Below, in pieces: positions 26,230 through 34,627 of a stretch of 64,000 nucleotides of DNA. A model generated the notes under the pieces. That model saw only the letters and a program-made list of their open reading frames with translations, did no database searches and was not told the DNA's origin. A program made the position numbers and the translations under genes. The stretch comes from Aquaspirillum sp. LM1. GTDB lineage: Bacteria > Pseudomonadota > Gammaproteobacteria > Burkholderiales > Aquaspirillaceae. Numbering within the stretch: position 1 is the first letter of the stretch; each line of letters opens with the position of its first letter. The stretch is taken from NCBI RefSeq assembly GCF_002002905.1, contig NZ_CP019509.1, forward strand, positions 3,281,001 to 3,345,000, written 5' to 3'.

Positions 26230-27120
26230 ATGCAAACGTGTTTTTCAGGTGTCTGGCTGCCCATTCTCACCCCGTTTCACCACGACCACATCGACCACCC
26301 CGCACTGGCGCAGCTGGCCCAGGACCGGGTAGCGCAAGGCGTGGCCGGCCTGGTGGCCGGGGCCACCACTGGCGAAGGCGTGCTGCTGCACCCCTGCGAG
26401 CAAGAGGCGATTTTTGCCACCCTGCGCGCCGCCGTGCCCGACACGCCCATTGTGCTTGGCGTCACCCAGTTTGCCAGCCACGCTGCCGTGGCCCAGGCGC
26501 GCAGCCTGGCCGCGCTGGCCCCGGATGGCCTGCTGGTCACGCCGCCCAGCTATGTGCGTCCCTCGCAGAACGGCATGCGCCGGCATTTTGAAGCAGTAGC
26601 CGAAGCCAGCGACCTGCCGCTGCTGATTTACGATATTCCCTATCGCACCGGTGCCACCCTCAGCCTGGACACCCTGCAGGCGCTCAGCCAGGACCCACGG
26701 ATTGCCGGCATCAAGGCATGTGGCTGCACGGTAGAACGCTGGATGCAACTGATCCACGCCACCCGGCTGCAGGTGCTGTGCGGCGACGACGCGCAAAATT
26801 TCACCGCGCTGTGCCTGGGCGCACACGGCACCATTGCCGCCTCGGCCCATGTGCTGACCCGCTGGCATGTACGCCTGCAAGCGCAGATTGCCGCCGAACA
26901 GCTTAACCATGCCCGCCAGATTGCCGTGGCGCTGGACCCGCTGATCCAGCTACTGTTTGCCGAGCCCAATCCGGCCCCGCTGAAGGCGCTGCTGGCCCGC
27001 AGCGGCGAATGCCGGGACGAACTGCGCGCCCCTTTTGCCCCAGCCAGCGCGGGGCTGGGCGAAGCGCTGTGGGCGGGGTATCAGCAGGCGCAGGCCAGAT
27101 TGGCCGAGATGGCGGATTAA
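26230..27120 (+). CDS. Dihydrodipicolinate synthase/N-acetylneuraminate lyase family aldolase
   Basis: 296-residue TIM-barrel protein. GATTGEG carries the threonine pair of DapA, YDIPYRTG the catalytic tyrosine, and GIKACG the Schiff-base lysine. The substrate is uncertain: the sequence following the lysine (CGCTVERWMQLI) and the lack of neighbouring lysine genes mean it could be a housekeeping or a paralogous DapA, or another pyruvate aldolase. GAAAGG precedes the ATG. It lies directly downstream of the TnpB element. Confidence 0.82.
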   Translation: MQTCFSGVWLPILTPFHHDHIDHPALAQLAQDRVAQGVAGLVAGATTGEGVLLHPCEQEAIFATLRAAVPDTPIVLGVTQFASHAAVAQARSLAALAPDGLLVTPPSYVRPSQNGMRRHFEAVAEASDLPLLIYDIPYRTGATLSLDTLQALSQDPRIAGIKACGCTVERWMQLIHATRLQVLCGDDAQNFTALCLGAHGTIAASAHVLTRWHVRLQAQIAAEQLNHARQIAVALDPLIQLLFAEPNPAPLKALLARSGECRDELRAPFAPASAGLGEALWAGYQQAQARLAEMAD

Positions 27121-27129
27121 CCCTGCCTG

Positions 27130-27145
27130 GCGGGCCATCGCCCGC
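27130..27145. terminator. Short hairpin between convergent dapA-like and hmuV
   Basis: GCGGGC-CATC-GCCCGC, a 6-bp GC stem, in the 55-base gap between the convergent genes. On the plus strand it is followed by TGAAAAG, on the minus strand by CAGGCAGG, so it is a weak terminator at best. Confidence 0.35.
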
Positions 27146-27175
27146 TGAAAAGGCCATCTCCCTGCCCGCGTTCAG

Positions 27176-27967
27176 CTACGCGCGCGCCGAGTAAAAACTC
27201 CACTCGCCCTGCGCATTGCGCTGCGGGGTGATGGGCCAGGCAAAGGCGTCGTGCAGGATGCTGGCGGTCAGCACCTGTTCCGGCGCACCCACGGCGCGCA
27301 GCTGGCCTTCAGCCAACAGGATGATCCAGTCTGCGTAGCTGGCGGCCAGTTCCAGGTCGTGCAGCACTTGCACCACGGTCTTGCCCTGGCGGGTCAGTTG
27401 GCGCAGCAGGCCCTGCACGCCGTGCTGGTGACGGATATCGAGGTGGTTGGTGGGTTCGTCCAGCAGCAGCAGCGGGGTGTCCTGCGCCAGGGCGCGGGCG
27501 ATGGCCACGCGCTGGCGTTCGCCGCCAGACAGGCTGGCAAAGCGGTGGCTGGCCTTGTGGCTGAGCGCCACCGCCTGCAGCGCGTGGTCCACTGCCTGCT
27601 GGTCGGTGGATGACGGCAGCTGAAACCAGGCCTGATGCGGCTGGCGGCCCAGCGCCACACAGGCGCGCACCGACAGTGGCAGCTGGCTGGGCGGGTGCTG
27701 GGCCACCCAGGCCAATTGCCTGGCGCGTTGCGCGGCGGACAACTGATCAAAAGACACGCCAAACAGGGTCATCTGGCCCGACTGGCTGGGCTCCAGCCCG
27801 CCCAGCAGACGCAACAGGGTGGATTTGCCCGCGCCATTGGGGCCAATGATGGCGGTGACGGCACCATGGGGAATCTGCACGCTCAGCCGGGCCAGACGCC
27901 GTTGTGCGCCCTGCTGGCGGCTGATGTCACTGGCGCACAGCGCCCACGGCGAATCAAGCCTGTCCAT
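27176..27967 (-). CDS. hmuV: Haem ABC transporter ATP-binding protein
   Basis: 263 residues. Walker A GPNGAGKS at 42-49, Q-loop WVAQHPP, signature LSGGERQRVAIARALA, Walker B LLLDEPTNHLD, switch histidine LHDLELAA. The HmuV/FecE branch of ABC ATPases supplies energy for haem import across the inner membrane. It is the last gene of the operon, overlapping hmuU by 14 bases. Confidence 0.93.
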   Translation of the reverse strand: MDRLDSPWALCASDISRQQGAQRRLARLSVQIPHGAVTAIIGPNGAGKSTLLRLLGGLEPSQSGQMTLFGVSFDQLSAAQRARQLAWVAQHPPSQLPLSVRACVALGRQPHQAWFQLPSSTDQQAVDHALQAVALSHKASHRFASLSGGERQRVAIARALAQDTPLLLLDEPTNHLDIRHQHGVQGLLRQLTRQGKTVVQVLHDLELAASYADWIILLAEGQLRAVGAPEQVLTASILHDAFAWPITPQRNAQGEWSFYSARA

Positions 27968-28922
27968 GTGCTTCCCGTCGGTGGCGCTGCCACAGCAACC
28001 AGATAAAAAATGGTGGCCCGGTAAACGCGGCCAGCAGGCCGGCGGGCAAGTCCACCGGGTAAACCACGCTGCGGGCGGCGCTGTCGATCAACAACAAGAA
28101 CAGCCCGCCCACCCAGGCCGAACGCACAATCAGCTGGCGACGGGTGCCGCCCAGCAGCAGGCTGAGCGCATTGGGTACCATCATGCCGATAAAGCCAATT
28201 ACCCCAGACAAGGACACCGCTGCCCCTACCGCCAGTGCCGCGCCCAGCGTGGTGAGCAGCCGGGTGCGCGCCACGTCGATGCCCAGTGCCTGGGCAGATT
28301 CTTCGCCCAGCAACAACGCATCCAGCTGGCGGCCTACCGCCAGCAACAGCGCCAGCCCAAGCAACATGATGAGGCCGGCGCTGCCCAGTGAGGCAAAGCC
28401 CGCCTCGCCCAGATTACCGGCCAGCCAGGCCATTGCCCCGCGCAAGGTCAGGTCATCCGACAAAAACAGCAGCAGGCTGGTCAGTGCGCCACAGCACGCG
28501 CCCACCACCAGGCCAATCAGCAGCAAGCCGGTTTCGCCGCCGCGCACCAGGCCGTTGAGCAACACAATCAGCTGGGTGACGGCCAAGCCGCCCGCAAAGG
28601 CTGCCAGCGGCACGCTCAGCCCACCCACCCCACCCAAAAACAGCAGCAGAATCACCCCGAGCGCGGCCCCGCTGGCGGTGCCAATCAAGCCTGGGTCGGC
28701 CAGCGGGTTGCGAAACAGCGCCTGCAAGGCCGCGCCGCTGGCAGCCAGCGCCGCCCCCACCAGCAGCGCGGTCAGCACGCGCGGCATGCGCAAACCGTGC
28801 ACCATCGGATCCTGCCAGTCTGGCCAATGCCAACTGCCGCCGCCCAGCCCGCAGGCCCACAGGCCCAGCGCCACGCCAGGCAGCAGCCAGACCAGCCACG
28901 GTGTCATCCCGCGCCTGTTCAT
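27954..28922 (-). CDS. hmuU: Haem ABC transporter permease, FecCD family
   Basis: 322 residues with about ten hydrophobic segments. FecCD landmarks are RMPRVLTALLVGAALAASGAALQALFRNPLADPGLIGTASGA and GFIGMMVPN. It forms the homodimeric channel for haem delivered by HmuT. Overlaps hmuT by four bases and hmuV by fourteen, indicating translational coupling. Confidence 0.94.
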   Translation of the reverse strand: MNRRGMTPWLVWLLPGVALGLWACGLGGGSWHWPDWQDPMVHGLRMPRVLTALLVGAALAASGAALQALFRNPLADPGLIGTASGAALGVILLLFLGGVGGLSVPLAAFAGGLAVTQLIVLLNGLVRGGETGLLLIGLVVGACCGALTSLLLFLSDDLTLRGAMAWLAGNLGEAGFASLGSAGLIMLLGLALLLAVGRQLDALLLGEESAQALGIDVARTRLLTTLGAALAVGAAVSLSGVIGFIGMMVPNALSLLLGGTRRQLIVRSAWVGGLFLLLIDSAARSVVYPVDLPAGLLAAFTGPPFFIWLLWQRHRREAHGQA

Positions 28923-29716
28923 AGCGCCCGCAGCTGCCGGATAATCTCCGGGCTGTCCAGGGTAATCATGAACACCTCATGCGCGCGCATTTCCACCACC
29001 TTGCCCTGGCGCACCGCCGGGCTGCCGGCCAGCTCGGGCCGGGCCTTGAGCGCGTCCACGCTGCCGTACACGGCGCGATTATGGCTGGCGACAATCACCA
29101 CATCCGGGCGGGCTTGCTGCCAGGCTTCACGGTTGAGCGGCTTGATGCCGTCCACCTGCCCGGCGGCGTTGATGCCGCCGGCGGCGCGAATCAGCGTGTC
29201 GGCAGCGGTGCCGCGCCCGGCCACCATACGGCCATCGTAGCTGATCAGATAGCGCCTGCCGCTGGCCGGCTGGGCCGCCATGCCGTCCTGCCAGCGTCTG
29301 GCCAGCTGGCGGGCGTCGGCATCGCGGCCCAGCCATTGGCCAATGCGCACAATGGCCTGGGCAAAGTCGCGGCCATCTTCGTGGCTGGCCACCTGGCGGG
29401 CGGGAATGCCCAGGGTGTCCAGCTGCTTCCAGATGCCGGGCGGCTGTGCCTGTTCACTGCCCAGCACCAGGGTGGGCTTGAGCGGCACAATCGGCTCGGC
29501 GTTCAGCGAGCGGGCAAAGCCGATTTCCCGGGCGTGGGCCAGTGCCGGATGGCGCGACGAGCGGTCGCGCCCCACCACCTGTGGTGCCGCGCCCAGTGCC
29601 ACCACAATATCGGCCACGTCGGAGGTGAGCACCACAATCCGTTCGCTGGCCTGACACAGTGCGCTGGCCAGCAGCAAGGCCAGCATCGCCAGCGCGCGCG
29701 ACGGCGGCTTAGCCAT
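28919..29716 (-). CDS. hmuT: Periplasmic haem-binding protein
   Basis: 265 residues, signal peptide MAKPPSRALAMLALLLASALCQA, then a helical-backbone type III binding-protein fold (RIVVLTSDVADIVVALGAAPQVVGRDRSS, PTLVLGSEQAQPP, RPDVVIVAS). It collects haem in the periplasm and hands it to HmuUV. Its start overlaps the end of hmuS by eight bases. Confidence 0.92.
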   Translation of the reverse strand: MAKPPSRALAMLALLLASALCQASERIVVLTSDVADIVVALGAAPQVVGRDRSSRHPALAHAREIGFARSLNAEPIVPLKPTLVLGSEQAQPPGIWKQLDTLGIPARQVASHEDGRDFAQAIVRIGQWLGRDADARQLARRWQDGMAAQPASGRRYLISYDGRMVAGRGTAADTLIRAAGGINAAGQVDGIKPLNREAWQQARPDVVIVASHNRAVYGSVDALKARPELAGSPAVRQGKVVEMRAHEVFMITLDSPEIIRQLRAL

Positions 29717-30755
29717 GGCGGGCCTCTTTGGGCAGGCTGTCCATCAGCGCTTGCCAGGCGGGCTGTTCGGGCTGGCCGGGTTTGCGCGCGCCAAAAAAGG
29801 TCACCACCGACTGGCCATCGCGGTCGAACAGCTCCAGCGAGGTCACCACACCGCTGTCGCCTGGCTTGTGCGTCACCCAGGCCGCGTCGATCAAGTCTTC
29901 GCGCAGGTGCAGATTAAAACCGGGGTCGAGCACATTCAGCCAGGCACCCACGGTTTCGATCCGTTGCACCGGCCCGGTGTGGATCTGGATCATCCCGGCA
30001 TTGCCCACAAACGCCATGATGGGCAGTTGCCGGCTGGCGGCGCTGCGCAGCATGTGCTCGGTGGCGTTCAACGTCACCCGCCAGGCTTGCCCCGGCGGGG
30101 CCAGGCGAAACCCCTGCTGGCGGCTGACGCCAAAATCACGCAAGAAACCATGAAACTGGTGCACATCGTTCAGTGCGCGCCAGCCGGCATGAAACGCCGC
30201 CAGGTCGATGTCACGGTCGGCGCGTTCTACCCCCCGCGCCGGGCGCGGCTCGGGGGCCACGCTGCGCGGTTCTGGGTGACGCCAGGCCGCAACCAGCGCG
30301 TCAAATGCCGCGACATCGCTGTCGGCGGTCAGAAACACTTTCTGGATGGCGTCGCCGTGGCGATCAAAAAACTGCACGCTGCGCTGTGGGCCGCGTTCGC
30401 TGTGGTGGGTCAACGCAAACGCGTGCCGCCAGTGAAACAAAAAGATGCGCAGGTCGATGTCCGGATTCAGCGCCAGCCCTACCTTGCCGTCAAAGCTGAG
30501 CTGGTCGTACACGCCGGTTTTTTCATGGACGCAGGCTTCGTTGCGGGTCAGCGCCATCACCCGGCCCAGGCTGGCCAGCTGGCCCAGCAAGCCAGGCCAG
30601 TCATCGCTGCGCAAAGGAAGGCTGGCCGGATCGGCAGCCACCAGTTCGGCCTCGCTGATCTGCAATTGCTGGGCCGCATCGCGGGCGCGCAGTTGCGGGG
30701 TGTCGCGCTTGAGGGCTTCGTAGGCTTGCCAGATGGCGGGGGCGGCTCGTTCCAT
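29709..30755 (-). CDS. hmuS: Haem-degrading/haem-trafficking protein HmuS
   Basis: 348 residues with the two-fold internal duplication of the HemS/ChuS family: repeat 1 ~30-175 (VMALTRNEACVHEKTGVYDQLSF) and repeat 2 ~195-345 (LPIMAFVGNAGMIQIHTGPVQRIETVGAWLNVLDPGFNLHLRED). These cytoplasmic proteins bind imported haem and, in several species, break it down to release iron. ATG 30755 follows GAAAGGATATGTG. The upstream in-frame ATG adds nine non-family residues. Confidence 0.93.
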   Translation of the reverse strand: MERAAPAIWQAYEALKRDTPQLRARDAAQQLQISEAELVAADPASLPLRSDDWPGLLGQLASLGRVMALTRNEACVHEKTGVYDQLSFDGKVGLALNPDIDLRIFLFHWRHAFALTHHSERGPQRSVQFFDRHGDAIQKVFLTADSDVAAFDALVAAWRHPEPRSVAPEPRPARGVERADRDIDLAAFHAGWRALNDVHQFHGFLRDFGVSRQQGFRLAPPGQAWRVTLNATEHMLRSAASRQLPIMAFVGNAGMIQIHTGPVQRIETVGAWLNVLDPGFNLHLREDLIDAAWVTHKPGDSGVVTSLELFDRDGQSVVTFFGARKPGQPEQPAWQALMDSLPKEARHG

Positions 30756-30790
30756 CACATATCCTTTCAGTTCACAGGGCAATAGGCCAA

Positions 30791-32986
30791 TTACAGAAAA
30801 CGGTATTCAAACGACGCCGACAGATTGCGTCCCGGCTGGGTGTAGCGCGGCAAGGCCGGGTCGCTGGCCAGCTGGCCGCGCATGTCCGACCACTGCCAGT
30901 AGCGGCGGTCGAACAGATTGTTCACCCCCACCGTCACGCGCGCGGCCTTGCTGAGCTGCCAGTAGCCACTCAGATCCAGCACCTGATAGCCACCGGGGCG
31001 GAAGTAGCTCGGGTCGCTGACCCGGCTTTTGCGCGCTACCGCCGTCAGGTAGCCACTCACCCCCCATTGCTCGCCGCGATAGCCCAGATTCAGCACCCAT
31101 TTCAGTGGATCGACGGTGTCTTGCGGCTGGCCAGTGGTTTGGTTGTCGCCCTGCGCCCAGGCCAGTGAGCTGCCCAGCTGCCAGTGCGGGGCAAACTGCC
31201 ACTGGCCCTTGAATTCCAGGCCATGAATATTCACCCGACCGACATTGCGCACCTGGTATTCCAGCGGCACGCCGTTGCCATTGGTGTCGCGTGACGACAG
31301 CAGGGTTTGCTCCAGAAAATCGCTGTAGCGGTTGTAAAACGCCGTGGCCGCCAGGCTCAGCCCGGTCCACTCGCCCTTTACCCCCAGCTCCAGCCCGCGC
31401 GAGCGTTCGGACTTCAGATTGGCGTTGGGCAGTACCTCGTAGCCGTAGGTGCGGTTGGCAAAGGCCATGGTGGCGTCGTCAAACGGCGGTGCCCGAAAGC
31501 CGGTGGCGGCCTGGGCAAACAGCGTCAGCGGCTCGCTGACTTGCCAGGCGGCGGTCAGCTTGGGCGACAGCGCCGAATCCTTGAAGGTGGCGATGGGGTA
31601 ATTATTGGGGTTGATCACGTTAAACAGCGCGTCGGTGTGCGGGCGCATGCGATACCAGTCAAAGCGCACGCCCGGCGTCAGGCTCAGGCCGTTGTCCCAA
31701 CGCATTTCATCCTGCACAAACACCCCCAGCCGGTCGCTGGTGGAGTCGGGGAAATTGCGCTGCGGAAACGGCTCGCCGGCCACCAGCTTGCTGGTGCTGC
31801 CATTGGCGTTGATCTGGGTGCGGTCGCGCAGCCGGCTGGTTTCGCTGCGGCTGGCTTCCACGCCGTACACCAGGCTGTGCGCGGCGTTGAAGGCGGCAAA
31901 GCGGCTTTCCAGCTGCGCCTGCGCGCCGGTCTGCGTTTGCTCGAAAGTGTTGTCGGTCAGCCGCACAATATTGCCGGTGCGTGATTCGCGGGCTTTTTCC
32001 GTGGCCAGCATGTTCTGCCAGTACACCTGCCACTGCGCGCGCTTAAGCCACGGCAGGTTCAGCTCCATGGCGTGCGCCAGGCTCACCCGGTCGCGGCTGA
32101 CGCTATCGCTGACCGGCTGCGCCACAATGGCGCTGGTCTGCGAGGAAATCAGCTCGGTGTCGGTATCGCGGCGAAAGCGTTCGTAGGTCAGCGTCAGCGC
32201 ATGGCCATCCGCCGGCTTGAAACCCAGCTTGGCCAGCACGTTGTCGCTATGCCAGCGCTGTGGATTGGGTGTGCTGCGCAGGCTGCCCTGGCTGCCAGAC
32301 AGATCGGCATCGCCCCGGTTGTCGGTTTCCTGGCCATCGCGGTGGGTGACACGCACCAAGGCCGACAGCGCCTCGCTGCGCCCGGCCAGGGTGGCGCTGC
32401 CGCCCACGCTGCGGTCGGCGCTGTGGGCAAAGCCTTTAACGCTCACATGCCGGCTTTCGCCCGCCGCCAGCAAATCCTCCACGCCCAGCGTGCGATACGC
32501 CACCACCCCGCCAATGGCGTCGCTGCCATAGCTGCCAGAGAACGGCCCCTTGAGGATTTCTACTGATTTCAGGCTGTCCAGCTCGGTGTAATCACGCCCG
32601 GCAATCGCCCCGGAACCGCCGCCGCCCTTGTATTGATCGGGCAGGCGCACGCCATCCACCAGCATCAGCACACGGTTGCCGTCGATGCCGCGAATGGTGT
32701 AGCCCGCATGGCCGCGCCGGCTCGGGTCGGTGAGCACCGACACGCCCGGCTCCATGCGCACCAGGTCCTTGATGTCGCGCACTGGCGCGCGCAGCGGTGA
32801 ATCCGGCTCAAGTACCGCCACGCTGGGCGCGGTTTCATTCAGGGGTTTTTCCACCCGGCTAGCCGCTACCGACACGGTGGGCAACTGCAAGGCCAACCGC
32901 GCAGGCGCTTCATCGGCATGAACAAACAGCGGAAAAGCCGCCAACACACACAGGCCAGCCTCAGACAGCGAGCACGCTTTGAACAT
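30791..32986 (-). CDS. hmuR: TonB-dependent haem/haemoglobin outer-membrane receptor
   Basis: 731 residues. Signal peptide to VHA (~27), TonB box-like LPTVSVAAS, plug domain with VRDIKDLVRMEPGVSV, YTIRGIDGNRVLMLVDGVRLPDQY and VEILKGPFSGSYGSDAIGGVV, then a beta-barrel ending in YRFL with the C-terminal aromatic needed for outer-membrane insertion. Motifs FRAPPFDDATMAFANRTYGYEVLPNANLKSE and NLFDRRYW match haem/haemoglobin receptors (HmuR, HutA). ATG 32986 is preferred because GGAG sits five bases before it; a GTG at 32992 is too close. A C11 run lies about 100 bases upstream. Confidence 0.94.
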   Translation of the reverse strand: MFKACSLSEAGLCVLAAFPLFVHADEAPARLALQLPTVSVAASRVEKPLNETAPSVAVLEPDSPLRAPVRDIKDLVRMEPGVSVLTDPSRRGHAGYTIRGIDGNRVLMLVDGVRLPDQYKGGGGSGAIAGRDYTELDSLKSVEILKGPFSGSYGSDAIGGVVAYRTLGVEDLLAAGESRHVSVKGFAHSADRSVGGSATLAGRSEALSALVRVTHRDGQETDNRGDADLSGSQGSLRSTPNPQRWHSDNVLAKLGFKPADGHALTLTYERFRRDTDTELISSQTSAIVAQPVSDSVSRDRVSLAHAMELNLPWLKRAQWQVYWQNMLATEKARESRTGNIVRLTDNTFEQTQTGAQAQLESRFAAFNAAHSLVYGVEASRSETSRLRDRTQINANGSTSKLVAGEPFPQRNFPDSTSDRLGVFVQDEMRWDNGLSLTPGVRFDWYRMRPHTDALFNVINPNNYPIATFKDSALSPKLTAAWQVSEPLTLFAQAATGFRAPPFDDATMAFANRTYGYEVLPNANLKSERSRGLELGVKGEWTGLSLAATAFYNRYSDFLEQTLLSSRDTNGNGVPLEYQVRNVGRVNIHGLEFKGQWQFAPHWQLGSSLAWAQGDNQTTGQPQDTVDPLKWVLNLGYRGEQWGVSGYLTAVARKSRVSDPSYFRPGGYQVLDLSGYWQLSKAARVTVGVNNLFDRRYWQWSDMRGQLASDPALPRYTQPGRNLSASFEYRFL

Positions 32987-33086
32987 ACACACTCCAGATA
33001 AAAAGAAGTGCGCGGGCTGGCGGCAAGCGGGCTGGCGCGGGGGCGTAGAAACGCCAAGAGAGAATCACACGGGTTGATGCCGTCAA

Positions 33087-33125
33087 CCCCCCCCCCCGGC
33101 ATTGCCGGGTGCCCCCTTGGGGGCA
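33087..33125. repeat. C11 homopolymer with paired hairpins in the hemP-hmuR gap
   Basis: Eleven cytosines occupy 33087-33097. Their last three bases form one arm of CCCGGC-ATT-GCCGGG (33095-33109), followed by TGCCCCC-TT-GGGGGCA (33110-33125). In the mRNA, read on the minus strand, two hairpins are followed by G11 about 100 bases before the hmuR start. Such a run is prone to slippage. The hairpins could attenuate read-through from hemP. Confidence 0.7.
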
Positions 33126-33141
33126 ACAGGAACAGACAGGC

Positions 33142-33333
33142 TTACTTGGTCAGAATCAGCTTGCCCTGCCGGGTTTGCCGCAACCGGTACACCTCCCCCT
33201 GATGGGTGATGTAAATCTCCGTCTGCCCAGCCAGCAGCTGGACACTGTCGAATACCCGCGCAGCCTCAGGCAAGGCGCTGGCGGATAGTGGCGGGACGGA
33301 AGACGGCGGCAAGGGAAGAATGGGGGTGTTCAT
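33142..33333 (-). CDS. hemP: Hemin uptake protein HemP/HmuP
   Basis: 63 residues. The C-terminal two-thirds, VFDSVQLLAGQTEIYITHQGEVYRLRQTRQGKLILTK, matches the HemP family, whose members act as small activators of haem-receptor expression in Burkholderia and Bradyrhizobium. ATG 33333 lies six bases from the Fur palindrome, and the longer frame would run through it. It is the first gene of the haem operon. Confidence 0.9.
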   Translation of the reverse strand: MNTPILPLPPSSVPPLSASALPEAARVFDSVQLLAGQTEIYITHQGEVYRLRQTRQGKLILTK

Positions 33334-33338
33334 GGCGT

Positions 33339-33359
33339 TAACGATAATAGTTATCGTTA
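33339..33359. promoter_or_regulatory. Fur box controlling hemP-hmuRSTUV
   Basis: Perfect palindrome with arms TAACGATAA and TTATCGTTA around a three-base centre, close to the Fur consensus GATAATGATAATCATTATC. It overlaps the expected hemP promoter just before its start codon, so the whole haem operon should be iron-repressed. Confidence 0.85.
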
Positions 33360-33478
33360 ACTTAGTCAAGCACGATGGGGCACACGCAAATGGTGCCGAC
33401 CGCATTCAGCCGGCACAGATCCGAAAAAACCCACCGGTGATGCGCCAGCAGCAGTGGCAAACACGCCGCCAGCGCACC

Positions 33479-34426
33479 TTACTGGGCAAATACCCCGGCC
33501 AGCGTATCGGCATCCAGCGCCCGATCCAGCCACAATTCCAACTCGTCCACACGGGCGGTTTGCAGGCGGGCGAGCACGTCTTCAGACAGCGGGCCAAAGC
33601 GTTTTTGCAGCAGGCGTTGCAAAGCGTAGGCTTCGCCCTCGGCACGTCCCTGGATCAATCCCTGCTGCATCCATTTTTCGCTATACAACTGCTCAACAGA
33701 AGTGACGTAACGCATTTTCTCTTGCTCCTCAAGCACTTCGATATTGTGCCACAGCGACCGTTTCAACTGCTCTGGCAGTCGCATCATCCAGTCCATCACG
33801 CTGAACAGATCAATCACCCGCTGTTTATCCCAGCCACGCTGGTATAACAACTGCACCAGCTTCCACTTGGCGGCGAAGCGGGCATTCATGTCCTGGCGGG
33901 TGGCCTGGGTCAGCAGGTGGGCCAGGGTCACCAGGGCGAACGGGTTCGGGTTGGCGTACAACCCCGCTTGATCTTGGGTGTAGTCCAGCAGTTTTGCCAC
34001 GGGAAAGCATAACTCGTGCTTGCAGCCCAGTACGGCAAATGAAAAGTGATCTGGCCGCCAGTGTGGGGTGGTGTCGGCCAGCAGCGCCAGGCTGGCCACC
34101 GGCTGGCGGTAGCGGTCATACAGGCGGTAGTTGTAGACAAACATCTGCTCGGCAAATTCTGCCTGGGCGCTGCCCTGTACTTCCAGATGGACATACACCC
34201 AGCGCTCGCTGCCGTCTTGCAGAGCCACTTTGGCCAGTTTATCGACAAAGCGTTTGCCCAGTTCAGCATCCTGCACCACGGCGCGCAGTTCCTGATCGAG
34301 AAATTCATGACCACGCGCCCAGTTTATTTGCTGGCTGGCATCGGGAAAGTAAAAGGCGATGAACTCGGGAAAGTAATGCTCAACGGCGTCTTTCCACGGG
34401 CTGTCGTAGTCGTCGGGGGTGTCCAT
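33479..34426 (-). CDS. Rpn-like PD-(D/E)XK nuclease/putative transposase
   Basis: 315 residues. N-terminal DDYDSPWKDAVEHYFPEFIAFYFP and KVALQDGSERWVYVHLEVQGS resemble the RpnA/T/PDDEXK_2 fold: an acidic residue followed by E-x-Q. The C-terminal ~55 residues (LQRLLQKRFGPLSEDVLARLQTARVDELELWLDRALDADTL) match the DUF4351 helical domain that often ends such proteins. Members may promote recombination; multiple copies per genome are common. It is a lone gene facing the iron block and not obviously part of either operon. Confidence 0.75.
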   Translation of the reverse strand: MDTPDDYDSPWKDAVEHYFPEFIAFYFPDASQQINWARGHEFLDQELRAVVQDAELGKRFVDKLAKVALQDGSERWVYVHLEVQGSAQAEFAEQMFVYNYRLYDRYRQPVASLALLADTTPHWRPDHFSFAVLGCKHELCFPVAKLLDYTQDQAGLYANPNPFALVTLAHLLTQATRQDMNARFAAKWKLVQLLYQRGWDKQRVIDLFSVMDWMMRLPEQLKRSLWHNIEVLEEQEKMRYVTSVEQLYSEKWMQQGLIQGRAEGEAYALQRLLQKRFGPLSEDVLARLQTARVDELELWLDRALDADTLAGVFAQ

Positions 34427-34627
34427 GGGGATTAGCCTGAACTATGGAGGAGGTGTCAGCATAGGCCAAAATAAAGCCATTAACCATATTTTGAGTGACG
34501 GCATTGCTCGGCGGCCATTTACGCTGCCGACAGCACACTGTGGCACTGACTTTATTCCCGCGCCACACAGGAATATCCCATCCCCAAGCGGGAACACACT
34601 GCACCAAGTGCGCCACGACCGTGCGCC

